13,508 nucleotides of DNA from Idiomarina sp. UBA6142 (lineage in GTDB: Bacteria > Pseudomonadota > Gammaproteobacteria > Enterobacterales > Alteromonadaceae). Within the stretch, counting starts at the first letter, position 1, and every line of letters starts with the position of its first letter. The position numbers were made by a program, and so were the translations under genes. Shown here one piece after another: positions 1-7,675 of the stretch. Below the pieces are notes generated by a model that was given only the letters and a program-made list of their open reading frames with translations, ran no database searches and was not told the DNA's origin. Location of the stretch: positions 1-13,508 of the forward strand of contig DIVC01000101.1 of the NCBI GenBank assembly GCA_002423905.1. The letters run 5' to 3'.

Positions 1-266
1 CCTTTGCCGCGTGGAGTATATAAACCCTTGCCGTCGCGCAACGGTAATCCATCGTTGCTTCGATAAAGCCAATTAAATTTGCGCCAGCGCATGAAACTAG
101 CAACGCCGCCGGGCATATCCACCAACAATGAGTTGTTCTCACCACCCGCCTCAAATAGCCCAACCTGATGAGGCGATGCACTCAGGCGATTGGCTACCAC
201 GCAGCCGGCGGAGCCGCCGCCAACAATAATGTAATCGTAAGTCACTTGCGCTGTTGGATTGGTCAT
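1..266 (-). CDS. GMC-family FAD-dependent oxidoreductase, N-terminal part (runs off left edge)
   Basis: Only the first 88 codons are present; the rest lies beyond position 1. Residues 10-21 form a classic dinucleotide-binding start (YDYIIVGGGSAG, glycines at 16, 18 and 21). It is followed by the helix residues CVVANRLS and the acidic end of beta-2 (LFEAGG, Glu39), which in this family contacts the FAD ribose. The visible part ends at TPRGK-G, which in GMC enzymes begins the conserved flavin-binding signature. The family includes choline, alcohol and glucose dehydrogenases/oxidases that oxidise an alcohol substrate; the substrate cannot be told from this fragment. The ATG at 266 lies 2 bp after the sbcB stop, so the two genes are probably co-transcribed. 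There is no signal peptide, so a cytoplasmic protein is expected. Family assignment is firm; specificity is unknown. Confidence 0.88.
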   Translation of the reverse strand, partial: MTNPTAQVTYDYIIVGGGSAGCVVANRLSASPHQVGLFEAGGENNSLLVDMPGGVASFMRWRKFNWLYRSNDGLPLRDGKGLYTPRGK

Positions 267-268
267 AG

Positions 269-1696
269 CTAGAGATTCTCAACGTAGCGGTAGAGGTCAT
301 GTAATAACCGCATTTTTTGCGGTTGGTCTTTATAGTCTTCTGCGGCCAGTTCCAGTTGTTCAGCAAAGCTGCTGAGCGACAAGCCGCCGCGTGGTGGATC
401 GCTCAGACGCTGTTGACAGAATCGCCGCCAGCGCTCTAACTCGGCTGCTGTTAAGGTTGCTGGATAATTGCGCGCACGGTAGCGAAACAGCATTTCGGCA
501 ATACGGGTATCGCTGAAATTTAGCTCAAGACCGACCAATTGCTGGGCGTCCGTATCACGAATAATGTCCATACTGGCGCGGTCTTGTGGGCTAAAAAACG
601 GCCCTGAATAGAGCATTAAGTCGGGGTCGCTAGTGGCCGCGAACTCGCGCTGTTCGGTCAGCGCATCGATAATCCGTTGACGCAGTTCGGCATCGCTGAT
701 CAGCCGCTGGCGATGCTGTTCAAAGCGCTCTAGGTCAAGTTGCCAGCGCTGGCACACAGGTTCGGTCAAAACATTGCTTGGGGCTAAAAATGGACAGCGA
801 TTAAGAGCTAATGATTGCCCCCCAAACGGCTCTCGTCCTGCTAGCTCTTGGCGTTTGGTGAAGCGTCGCTGCAGCATTTCTGCGCTACTCATGGCGGCAA
901 ATGCAGCCGGGTCACAGCGCAAATCCCAATAGAGTAATTGATTGGCTTGTTGTGGATGGTAAGCCAAGGGTACGATTTGGCTCAGATAGCCCTGTTCTGC
1001 GCCATACCAGCTGCTGACATGAGCCAGTGGGGTGAAATTATGCAAAGCAATGAGCTGTTGTAGGTCTTTCTTCTGGCGAATCTTATAGGCGTAATCAAAT
1101 AATTTAGGTTGTGCTTTGCGCACCAGCTGGGCGAGGCCAATAGTGGCACGGACATCACTGAGCGCATCGTGGGCACTGCCATGCTCAATGTTATTAGCGC
1201 GGCTGAGATCCTCTAACCGCATACTTACGCGCCCGTCATCCTTGCTTGGCCACTCGATACCGTCTGGGCGCAAGGCATAACAGGCGCGCACCAAATCGAT
1301 CAGGTCCCAGCGCGAATTATGTTCTTGCCAACTGTAGGCGTAGGGGTCATAAAAATTGCGGTAGAACAGCTGTCGGCTGACTTCCTCATCAAAGTTAATG
1401 GAGTTGTAACCTACTACCGTAGTGTTGGGTTGACTAAATTCAGCATGAATCTTTTGCGCAAAAGCGGCTTCTGACATGCCTTGGTTAAAGGCGTGTTGCG
1501 GCGTGATGCCGGTAACCAGCACGGCGCGCGGATGCGGCAAGAAATCGGCGGTGGGCTGCGCATAAATAGATAGTGGTCTGCCGATAACTTGTAGGTCGGC
1601 ATCGGTGCGCAAGCCAGCAAATTGACACGGACGGTCGAGTTGCGGGTTGGCGCCCCAGGTTTCATAATCGTGCCAGTAAAAGGTTGGATTCTGCAT
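269..1696 (-). CDS. sbcB: Exodeoxyribonuclease I (3'-5' ssDNA exonuclease)
   Basis: This 475-aa protein matches the usual length of bacterial exonuclease I, which degrades single-stranded DNA 3' to 5' in recombination and mismatch repair and binds SSB. The DEDDh exonuclease domain covers about residues 5-190. Asp10 and Glu12 lie in HDYETWG, Asp103 in GYNSINFDEE, and His176 and Asp181 in GSAHDALSDV, so all catalytic residues are present. Other family blocks are YRNFYDPYAYSWQ (112-124), SRWDLIDLVRACYALRP (128-144), the SH3-like middle and the C-terminal helical domain with RYRARNYPATL. The ATG at 1696 is the only reasonable start, because an in-frame stop lies about 18 bp upstream with no start codon in between. 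The Shine-Dalgarno sequence is weak. Its divergent neighbour is the asparaginase gene, and a GMC oxidoreductase gene follows 2 bp downstream. Confidence 0.96.
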   Translation of the reverse strand: MQNPTFYWHDYETWGANPQLDRPCQFAGLRTDADLQVIGRPLSIYAQPTADFLPHPRAVLVTGITPQHAFNQGMSEAAFAQKIHAEFSQPNTTVVGYNSINFDEEVSRQLFYRNFYDPYAYSWQEHNSRWDLIDLVRACYALRPDGIEWPSKDDGRVSMRLEDLSRANNIEHGSAHDALSDVRATIGLAQLVRKAQPKLFDYAYKIRQKKDLQQLIALHNFTPLAHVSSWYGAEQGYLSQIVPLAYHPQQANQLLYWDLRCDPAAFAAMSSAEMLQRRFTKRQELAGREPFGGQSLALNRCPFLAPSNVLTEPVCQRWQLDLERFEQHRQRLISDAELRQRIIDALTEQREFAATSDPDLMLYSGPFFSPQDRASMDIIRDTDAQQLVGLELNFSDTRIAEMLFRYRARNYPATLTAAELERWRRFCQQRLSDPPRGGLSLSSFAEQLELAAEDYKDQPQKMRLLHDLYRYVENL

Positions 1697-1837
1697 GCGG
1701 TTCCGCGTAAGTTAATCGTTATTGTCGCTCGCTTGGTCGCTTTCGCTCTTGCCACCGGCGCTTGATTCATCAATAGTAAAGCCAATTACATCAAATTACG
1801 AACAGGTATTGAAGCTGTTCGAGCACGAGGAGTTGTC
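1697..1837. other. Divergent intergenic region between sbcB and the isoaspartyl peptidase gene
   Basis: This 141-bp spacer must carry the promoters of both flanking genes, but I see no strong sigma70 pair on either strand. TTGATT (1762-1767) is a fair -35 for the rightward gene, but the best -10 at normal spacing (TTACAT, 1786-1791) matches poorly. A short palindrome, TTGAT-TC-ATCAA, covers 1762-1773. A longer dyad at 1799-1821 is listed separately. Confidence 0.5.
1799..1821. repeat. 7-bp inverted repeat just upstream of the isoaspartyl peptidase ribosome binding site
   Basis: CGAACAG (1799-1805) and CTGTTCG (1815-1821) are perfect inverted copies separated by 9 nt. The dyad ends 5 bp before the GAGGAG Shine-Dalgarno (1827-1832) of the gene starting at 1838. 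It could be an operator or a 5'-leader hairpin. It does not have the E. coli LexA layout (CTGT-N8-ACAG), because its half-sites are in the opposite order. The symmetry is seen directly; any function is inferred. Confidence 0.4.
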
Positions 1838-2839
1838 ATGGTTCGTTTTCTCACCCTAATTGCTTTGTTGGTAGCGGCGCCAACGGCAGCTGCCGAACAA
1901 CCGCCATTTGGTATTGCTATTCATGGTGGTGCCGGCACGATTCTGCGCGCCCAGTTTAGCGCTGAACAACAACAAGCCTATGAAGCCAAGCTGGCTGAGG
2001 CGGTCAACGCCGGTCACGCCGTGTTAGCCGCTGGTGGTGAAGCCATGGACGCGGTCATTGCGGCGATTCAAGTGATGGAACAGTCGCCGTTCTTTAATGC
2101 CGGAAAAGGCGCGGTCTATACCTTTGATGGCGGCCATGAGCTGGATGCTTCATTAATGAATGGGACAACGCTGGAGGCCGGTGCGGTAGCCGGTGTTACC
2201 ACGGTGAAAAGCCCGATAGCGCTTGCCCGCGCGGTGATGGAACAGTCGGTCCATGTGCTGTTAAGTGGCAAGGGCGCGGAACAATTTGCCGCTGAGCACG
2301 GGCTCGAATTAGTGGATAACAGCTACTTTAATACCGACGCGCGTTATCAGCAGTTACTTGACGCGAAGCAGCGTCTTGGCGTGGCTGATTATCAAGCTTA
2401 TCGTGAATTGGATGAGCGCTTTAAATACGGTACGGTCGGCGCAGTTGCCTTGGATAAAAACGGCAATTTGGCTGCCGGTACCTCAACCGGCGGCATGACC
2501 GCAAAACGCTGGGGTCGCGTTGGCGATGCACCGATCATCGGCGCTGGAACTTGGGCCGATAATGCCAGTTGTGCGGTGTCGGCCACCGGCCATGGGGAAT
2601 ATTTTATCCGCTACCATGTCGCCGCTGATATTTGCTCACGAGTGAAATATCAAGGTATTGATATTGTCAGTGCTGGTGATACGGTGATTCATGATGTGTT
2701 ACTCCCTGCTGGTGGTACCGGTGGAGTGATTATCATCGATCGCCAAGGTAATGTGCACATGCCGTTTAACACCGAGGGGATGTATCGTGCCAAACGAGTT
2801 GGTACTGAACCAGCCGAAGTGGCAATCTATAAAAATTAA
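1838..2839 (+). CDS. iaaA: Exported isoaspartyl peptidase / type III L-asparaginase (Ntn hydrolase)
   Basis: This is a 333-aa precursor of the IaaA (plant-type asparaginase) family, which hydrolyses isoaspartyl dipeptides and asparagine after autocleavage into alpha and beta subunits. The expected cleavage is Gly198|Thr199 in YGTVGAVAL, with Thr199 becoming the N-terminal nucleophile. The substrate-site residues Thr217 (TSTGGMT), Arg227 and Asp230 (GRVGD) and Thr250-Gly251 (SATGHGE) are all present, as are the N-terminal IHGGAGT block (28-34) and the C-terminal PFNTEGMYRA block. Unlike the cytoplasmic E. coli enzyme, it begins with a Sec-type signal: MVR, a hydrophobic core, then AAA|E with likely cleavage after Ala19. 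A periplasmic location is therefore inferred. The ATG has a good GAGGAG Shine-Dalgarno 5 nt upstream. The CBS-protein gene follows after 41 bp. Family assignment is strong; the preferred substrate is not known. Confidence 0.92.
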   Translation: MVRFLTLIALLVAAPTAAAEQPPFGIAIHGGAGTILRAQFSAEQQQAYEAKLAEAVNAGHAVLAAGGEAMDAVIAAIQVMEQSPFFNAGKGAVYTFDGGHELDASLMNGTTLEAGAVAGVTTVKSPIALARAVMEQSVHVLLSGKGAEQFAAEHGLELVDNSYFNTDARYQQLLDAKQRLGVADYQAYRELDERFKYGTVGAVALDKNGNLAAGTSTGGMTAKRWGRVGDAPIIGAGTWADNASCAVSATGHGEYFIRYHVAADICSRVKYQGIDIVSAGDTVIHDVLLPAGGTGGVIIIDRQGNVHMPFNTEGMYRAKRVGTEPAEVAIYKN

Positions 2840-2880
2840 CTATACTGCAGGGAAGCAGAATTCACACAGGAGTCACCGCC

Positions 2881-3300
2881 ATGCATTCATTACAAGTGAT
2901 CGACTATATGAATCGTCACCCGCTGGTGTTTAACGCCGCCATGTCGATCGAGCAGGCAGTTGATCTGTTGCTACAACACAAACAGACCGGTGGGCCGGTG
3001 GTCGATGCGCAACAGCGATTAGTTGGTTTTTTATCGGAACAAGACTGCTTAGCGGCGATGCTTCGCGATACCTATCATGCCGAACAAAGCGCGAGCGTTG
3101 CCGATTGCATGTATCGTGGTACCGTGTTGTCAGTGACCACCAGCAGCAGTGTGATTGATCTGGCGCAGCAAATGGGCAATCAGCGGCCCAAGGTTTATCC
3201 GGTAGTTGACGAGTTAGGTGTGTTAGTTGGCGTTATTACTCGAGCTGACGTGTTGCGCGCTATCAATTTTCAACTACAAGATAGTTACGCTGCGCATTAA
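2881..3300 (+). CDS. Two-CBS-domain protein
   Basis: This 139-aa protein is almost entirely a pair of CBS domains (about residues 6-60 and 74-128), the module that usually forms a Bateman fold binding adenosine nucleotides such as AMP, ATP or SAM. The repeat structure shows in the matched blocks GPVVDAQQRLVGFLSEQD and YPVVDELGVLVGVITRAD. No catalytic, membrane or DNA-binding domain is attached, so it probably acts as a free-standing sensor or partner of another protein; its target is unknown. The ATG at 2881 has a good AGGAG (2868-2872) 8 nt upstream. It sits between the isoaspartyl peptidase and hrpA genes on the same strand and may share their transcript. It has no signal peptide and is expected in the cytoplasm. 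Confidence 0.85.
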   Translation: MHSLQVIDYMNRHPLVFNAAMSIEQAVDLLLQHKQTGGPVVDAQQRLVGFLSEQDCLAAMLRDTYHAEQSASVADCMYRGTVLSVTTSSSVIDLAQQMGNQRPKVYPVVDELGVLVGVITRADVLRAINFQLQDSYAAH

Positions 3301-3359
3301 CATCGGCTGGCGCTACTGGTAAACTGCAGTACGTTATCCACTGCGTTGTCGGAAGCCTC

Positions 3360-6300
3360 GTGCAGCAAGAGCATCAAGTACCTCAACAAGCGATTCTGTT
3401 TCCAGCCGAATTACCGGTAGTACAAGCGAAAGCCGAGATACAGGCGGCTATCGTGGCACACCAGGTGATTATTGTTGCTGGCGAAACAGGTTCAGGCAAA
3501 ACCACCCAGCTGCCGAAGATGTTGCTTGAATTGGGCTATGGGCGAGCCGCACAAGGTACCCGTATTGCCCACACTCAGCCGCGCCGCTTAGCCGCACGGA
3601 GTGTAGCCCAACGTATTGCGAGTGAACTGCAGAGCGAATTGGGCCAGCGGGTCGGTTTCAAAGTTCGTTTTAGTGACCAAACCTCTGCTAGCACGGAAAT
3701 TAAATTACTCACCGACGGTATGTTATTGGCCGAAGTGCAACAAGACAGTTTGTTGCACGGTTATGACGCTATTATTATTGATGAAGCGCACGAGCGCAGC
3801 CTCAACATCGACTTTCTGCTCGGGGTGCTGGCGACCATTCTGCCGAAACGACCTGATTTAAAAGTTATCATCACCTCGGCCACTATTGAAACCGAGCGTT
3901 TCGCCAAGCACTTTAATCAGGCGCCAATTATCACCGTCGAGGGCCGCACTTTTCCAGTGGAAGTGCGTTATCGCCCGCTGAGCGAGGATATATCGAGTGG
4001 CGATGACGGTGATGTCGTGCAGGGCGTGGTGAATGCGGTGCAAGAACTGCAAGCCGAAGGGCCGGGTGATATTTTGGTGTTTGCTAGCGGTGAGCGCGAA
4101 ATTCGTGATTTTGCTGAAGCCTTAGCCGATGCTGACTTAGGTGATACCGAATTACTGCCATTATTCGCTCGATTATCTGCCGCTGAACAAAATCGAATTT
4201 TTCAAACCCACGGCAATCGGCGCGTGGTTATTGCCACCAATGTTGCGGAAACATCCTTAACGGTGCCGGGTATTCGCTATGTGGTGGACCCAGGAACGGC
4301 TCGCATCAGTCGTTATAGTTATCGTACGAAAGTTCAGCGTTTGCCGATTGAGAAAATCTCCCAGGCCAGTGCTAATCAGCGCAAAGGGCGTTGCGGGCGG
4401 GTTGCGGCGGGGGTATGTATTCGGTTGTATAGCGAAGAGGACTTGTTAGCCCGACCACAATACACCGACCCAGAGATATTGCGCACCAACCTTGCCGCCG
4501 TCATTCTGCAAATGACTTCGGCACGATTGGGTGATATTCGTAAGTTTCCATTTATTGATCGGCCCGATGAGCGTTATATCAATGACGGTTTAAATTTACT
4601 GCAGGAACTGCATGCGATTAAACCCGCAGCACGGACACAACGGCGCGGTAAAGCTAAGGGTCCACAACTAACGGCGCTCGGTCAGCAATTAGCTCAGTTA
4701 CCGGTTGATCCGCGGCTGGCGCGAATGATTATTGCTGCACGTGATACTGCTGCTGTGCAAGAGGCGCTGGTGGTTGCTGCGGCGTTAAGTATTCAAGATC
4801 CACGCGAACGACCGCAACAGTTTCAACAAAAAGCGACTGAGTTACATGCCCGCTTTCACGACAAAGAGTCAGATTTCGTCAGTTATTTGAAACTCTGGCA
4901 GTACGTGAACGAACTTGAGAAGAGCCTCTCGAAAAGCCAATTTCGTAAGCGCTTAAAAGCCGAATTTATTCACTTTTTGCGCATCCGCGAATGGCAAGAT
5001 GTCTATACCCAGCTGCGTCAGACCGCACGTAGCTTAGGCTTTCGCTTAAATACCGAAGCAGCTAGTTATGCAGCACTGCACCAAGCCTTGCTGAGTGGCA
5101 TGCTGTCGCAGCTCGGACAAAAGCAAGAGGGGCATGAATTTTTAGGCGCGCGCAATCGAAAGTTCTATGTTTTCCCCGGCTCGGGATTATTTAAGAAACC
5201 ACCGAAGTGGTTGATGTCTGCTGAGTTAGTGGAAACCTCTCGGCTGTTTGCTCGCATGAATGCGCGTATTGAACCCGAGTGGATTGAGCCACTCGCCACA
5301 CACTTGGTCAAGCGCAGCTATTTTGAACCGCATTTTTCAGCCAATAGCGGTTCGGTGGTGGCGGATGAGCAAGTGACGCTGTTTGGTCTTATCATTGTAC
5401 CGAAACGGCGTGTTCAATATGGCCCAGTCGACCCCGTAGCAGCGCGCGAGATCTTCATTCGTGAAGCCTTGGTGAATGGCCAATTGAAACGGAAATTGCC
5501 ATTTATTGCACATAATTTGGCGCTACTGGAGGATGTGCGTGAGCTAGAAGAAAAATCACGTCGTCGCGATATTGTGGTAGATGATGAGGTGTTGTTTGCA
5601 GCCTATGACCAGCAGCTCCCAGCCAACGTCTATAACGAGCAATTATTAGCCGGCTGGTGGCATCAGGCAGTGAAACAGCAGCCGCGTTTGTTATTTTTTG
5701 AACGTGACACAGTGATGGCGCAATCTGCTGCTCATGTGACGGCAGCCGACTATCCGGAATTTTGGCAGCAAGGCAATTTGCGCTTACCACTGAGCTATGT
5801 GTTTGCGCCTGACGATGTTGCTGATGGGGTGACTGTGACGTTACCACTGGCATTGCTGAATCAACTCCAGCAGGATGGCTTCGATTGGCTAGTGCCGGCA
5901 TTCAGACCGGCACTGGTGACCGCACTGATTAAGAGTTTGCCAAAAAGTTGGCGGCGAAATTTTGTACCAGCACCAAATTTTGCTGAAGCTTTTTGTGCTG
6001 ATAGTGCCGTGAACGATCCCACTAAGCAGCCGTTACTGGTCGCGCTAACAGATAAGTTGCGGCGTATGACCGGGGTTACTGTGCCGGCTGAGGCCTGGGA
6101 TCTGAGTCAGTTAGATCAGTATCTGCGGATGAACTTTGCGGTACTAAATGACAATGGGCAGTTGATTGCTCAGTCACGTGATCTCGTTGCGCTGCAGCAA
6201 AGTCTGCAAGGGCAGGTCAAGCAGGCGCTACGACAAGCGGTTAACACCACAGCAGCAACACCGAAGGTCGCGACCGATTGGCAGTTTGGGCAACTGCCCG

Positions 6301-7127
6301 AGGTGCTCGAACAGCAGCAACATGGATTTTCCATTAAAGCTTATCCGGCACTAATACCGGCCGCTGACGGCGTCCGCCAAGAGCTGTTCGATAGCGCAGA
6401 ACGAGCTGCTTTTGAACATCAGGCAGGGCTTCGTAAATTGTTGTTACTGCAATTACCATCACCTATCCGGCATCTGCAACAGTCGTTATCGAACCGCGCG
6501 AAACTGGCTATGTATTACAATCCGTGGGGGAAAGTTGAGGAACTGATAGATGACTGCATCGTTGCCGCACTGGATGAGTGTATTGCCGAAATTGGCGCCG
6601 TGCGCGACCCGGCAAGTTTTTCACGACTTTATGATTTAGCGCGCGCCGAACTCAATGAACGGGTGACTGCAATGGCGAAACTGGTGGAGCCGGTATTGGT
6701 ATTGAATCAACAGTTACGCAAGCGGTTGAAAGGGAGTATGAACCTGCAATTGGTGCAGGCCTATGGCGATATCGCGCAACAATTACAGCGCTTAATTCGG
6801 CCTGGTTTTGTCAGCGCCGCTGGCAGTGCGCGTTTACGTGATCTTGAACGTTATTTGAAAGCGGTTGAACGTCGGCTTGATAAAGTGGCGGTCGACCCAC
6901 ATAAAGACCGTCTGCATACCTTAACCTTAGATGCGCTGTGGCAGAGCTATGAACAACTGGTCACCAAGTGGCCACGGCATAAGCCACAGCCAGAAAAATT
7001 GCGTGAATTACCATGGATGATCGAAGAATTGCGGGTGAGCTTTTTTGCGCAGCAACTAGGCACACGCTACCCAATATCTCAGCAGCGCATCAACCAAGTG
7101 CTCAATGAGTTACAGCAAAAGAGCTGA
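3360..7127 (+). CDS. hrpA: ATP-dependent RNA helicase HrpA (DEAH box)
   Basis: This 1255-aa protein aligns over nearly its whole length with E. coli HrpA (about 1300 aa), a cytoplasmic DEAH/RHA-family RNA helicase linked to mRNA processing and stalled-ribosome rescue. Helicase motifs in order: GETGSGKTT (41-49, Walker A), TQPRRLAA (72-79), DEAH (141-144), SAT (173-175), ILVFASGE (238-245), ATNVAETSLT (292-301) and QRKGRCGR (340-347). The HA2/winged-helix region and an OB-like segment (about 590-660, GSGLFKKPPKW) follow. A long HrpA-specific C-terminal region ends in MIEELRVSFFAQQLGT. The start is GTG at 3360 with GGAAG (3351-3355) 4 nt upstream. The reading frame stays open back to 3285 but holds no ATG or GTG, and the next Met lies beyond Walker A. 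The protein therefore begins about 60 residues later than E. coli HrpA. Its TGA stop is 2 bp from the opposing grxA stop. Confidence 0.96.
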   Translation: MQQEHQVPQQAILFPAELPVVQAKAEIQAAIVAHQVIIVAGETGSGKTTQLPKMLLELGYGRAAQGTRIAHTQPRRLAARSVAQRIASELQSELGQRVGFKVRFSDQTSASTEIKLLTDGMLLAEVQQDSLLHGYDAIIIDEAHERSLNIDFLLGVLATILPKRPDLKVIITSATIETERFAKHFNQAPIITVEGRTFPVEVRYRPLSEDISSGDDGDVVQGVVNAVQELQAEGPGDILVFASGEREIRDFAEALADADLGDTELLPLFARLSAAEQNRIFQTHGNRRVVIATNVAETSLTVPGIRYVVDPGTARISRYSYRTKVQRLPIEKISQASANQRKGRCGRVAAGVCIRLYSEEDLLARPQYTDPEILRTNLAAVILQMTSARLGDIRKFPFIDRPDERYINDGLNLLQELHAIKPAARTQRRGKAKGPQLTALGQQLAQLPVDPRLARMIIAARDTAAVQEALVVAAALSIQDPRERPQQFQQKATELHARFHDKESDFVSYLKLWQYVNELEKSLSKSQFRKRLKAEFIHFLRIREWQDVYTQLRQTARSLGFRLNTEAASYAALHQALLSGMLSQLGQKQEGHEFLGARNRKFYVFPGSGLFKKPPKWLMSAELVETSRLFARMNARIEPEWIEPLATHLVKRSYFEPHFSANSGSVVADEQVTLFGLIIVPKRRVQYGPVDPVAAREIFIREALVNGQLKRKLPFIAHNLALLEDVRELEEKSRRRDIVVDDEVLFAAYDQQLPANVYNEQLLAGWWHQAVKQQPRLLFFERDTVMAQSAAHVTAADYPEFWQQGNLRLPLSYVFAPDDVADGVTVTLPLALLNQLQQDGFDWLVPAFRPALVTALIKSLPKSWRRNFVPAPNFAEAFCADSAVNDPTKQPLLVALTDKLRRMTGVTVPAEAWDLSQLDQYLRMNFAVLNDNGQLIAQSRDLVALQQSLQGQVKQALRQAVNTTAATPKVATDWQFGQLPEVLEQQQHGFSIKAYPALIPAADGVRQELFDSAERAAFEHQAGLRKLLLLQLPSPIRHLQQSLSNRAKLAMYYNPWGKVEELIDDCIVAALDECIAEIGAVRDPASFSRLYDLARAELNERVTAMAKLVEPVLVLNQQLRKRLKGSMNLQLVQAYGDIAQQLQRLIRPGFVSAAGSARLRDLERYLKAVERRLDKVAVDPHKDRLHTLTLDALWQSYEQLVTKWPRHKPQPEKLRELPWMIEELRVSFFAQQLGTRYPISQQRINQVLNELQQKS

Positions 7128-7129
7128 TA

Positions 7130-7387
7130 CTAGAGCCCTAAATGCGCGCGGGCGTGGGCTTCGAACTCAGTACAGCCACCAATATGTTGATCGTCAATGA
7201 ATACCTGTGGAACCGTATAAACCGGACCACCGGTCAGTTTTTCCAGATCTGTTTTACTGATGCCTTGTGCATACATATCGATGTATTCAAAACTAAAATC
7301 GTCGCGTTGTTGGCTTAACTTATCGGCAATTTGCACGGCGCGAGTGCAAAAACCACAGCCAGGGCGACCAAAAATAACGGTTTTCAT
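7130..7387 (-). CDS. grxA: Glutaredoxin 1 (GrxA type)
   Basis: This 85-aa protein has the full length of E. coli GrxA, the glutathione-dependent dithiol reductant of ribonucleotide reductase. It has the thioredoxin-fold start MKTVIFGRPG, the redox pair Cys11/Cys14, the cis-proline loop TVPQVF (Pro60) and the glutathione-binding GG (70-71). The active site reads CGFC rather than the usual CPYC of GrxA, and an extra Cys72 follows the GG. The ATG at 7387 is preferred to a longer frame starting at 7447: it matches the family N-terminus, has AAGGAA (7401-7396) 8 nt upstream, and avoids overlap with yfaE. It is the last gene of the nrdA-nrdB-yfaE-grxA unit, 17 bp after yfaE, which supports a role in reducing NrdA. 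Its stop is 2 bp from that of hrpA. Confidence 0.94.
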   Translation of the reverse strand: MKTVIFGRPGCGFCTRAVQIADKLSQQRDDFSFEYIDMYAQGISKTDLEKLTGGPVYTVPQVFIDDQHIGGCTEFEAHARAHLGL

Positions 7388-7404
7388 GATGATAATTCCT
7401 TGCG

Positions 7405-7668
7405 TTAGCGGTGTTCGATTTTTAGGTTTGAAGCAGGCACACAACAACAGGGTAGACAGTCACCGGGTCGAATAAATGCGAGTGGCTCATTGATGTAGTT
7501 GACTTGGCCTTCTATTAACTGGGTGCGGCAGGCGCCACAAAAGCCATTGCGACAATGATAATGGCTTTCAATGCCAGCCGCCTCAATCGCCTCGAGTAAA
7601 GTGCCTTGTGATGGATCAACGGCCAGCTGATGCTGACCGTTGACGATGACCTTAAAGGTGGTTGTCAT
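7405..7668 (-). CDS. yfaE: 2Fe-2S ferredoxin YfaE, NrdB diferric-tyrosyl cofactor maintenance
   Basis: This 87-aa plant-type [2Fe-2S] ferredoxin has cluster ligands Cys39, Cys44 and Cys47 (CRNGFCGACRT) and the distal Cys74 in LPCCC. The block EPLAFIRPG and the run of three cysteines are characteristic of E. coli YfaE, which supplies electrons to maintain and repair the diiron-tyrosyl radical cofactor of NrdB. The gene follows nrdB with 7 nt between stop and start, the same order as in E. coli. The frame is open upstream to an ATG at 7707 inside nrdB, but the ATG at 7668 matches the family N-terminus and gives a normal length. Its Shine-Dalgarno is weak, so translational coupling to nrdB is likely. 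Expected in the cytoplasm. Confidence 0.92.
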   Translation of the reverse strand: MTTTFKVIVNGQHQLAVDPSQGTLLEAIEAAGIESHYHCRNGFCGACRTQLIEGQVNYINEPLAFIRPGDCLPCCCVPASNLKIEHR

Positions 7669-7675
7669 TGCCTGC

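Noticed and set aside
3334..3342. DnaA-box-like TTATCCACT between the CBS gene and hrpA
   Set aside because: It is a single site with one mismatch, expected by chance at this scale, and there is no cluster or origin-like context. A poorer match at 11546-11554 was dismissed for the same reason.
3326..3344. Hairpin GCAGT/ACTGC between the CBS gene and hrpA as a terminator
   Set aside because: The stem is only 5 bp and has no following T-run.
5503..5901. 132-codon minus-strand open frame inside hrpA
   Set aside because: It lies wholly opposite a well-matched hrpA coding region and its product has no recognisable domain; it is a shadow frame.
7388..7447. Upstream in-frame ATG giving grxA 20 extra residues
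   Set aside because: It would overlap the end of yfaE and add residues absent from the family; the ATG at 7387 has a good AAGGAA ribosome binding site.
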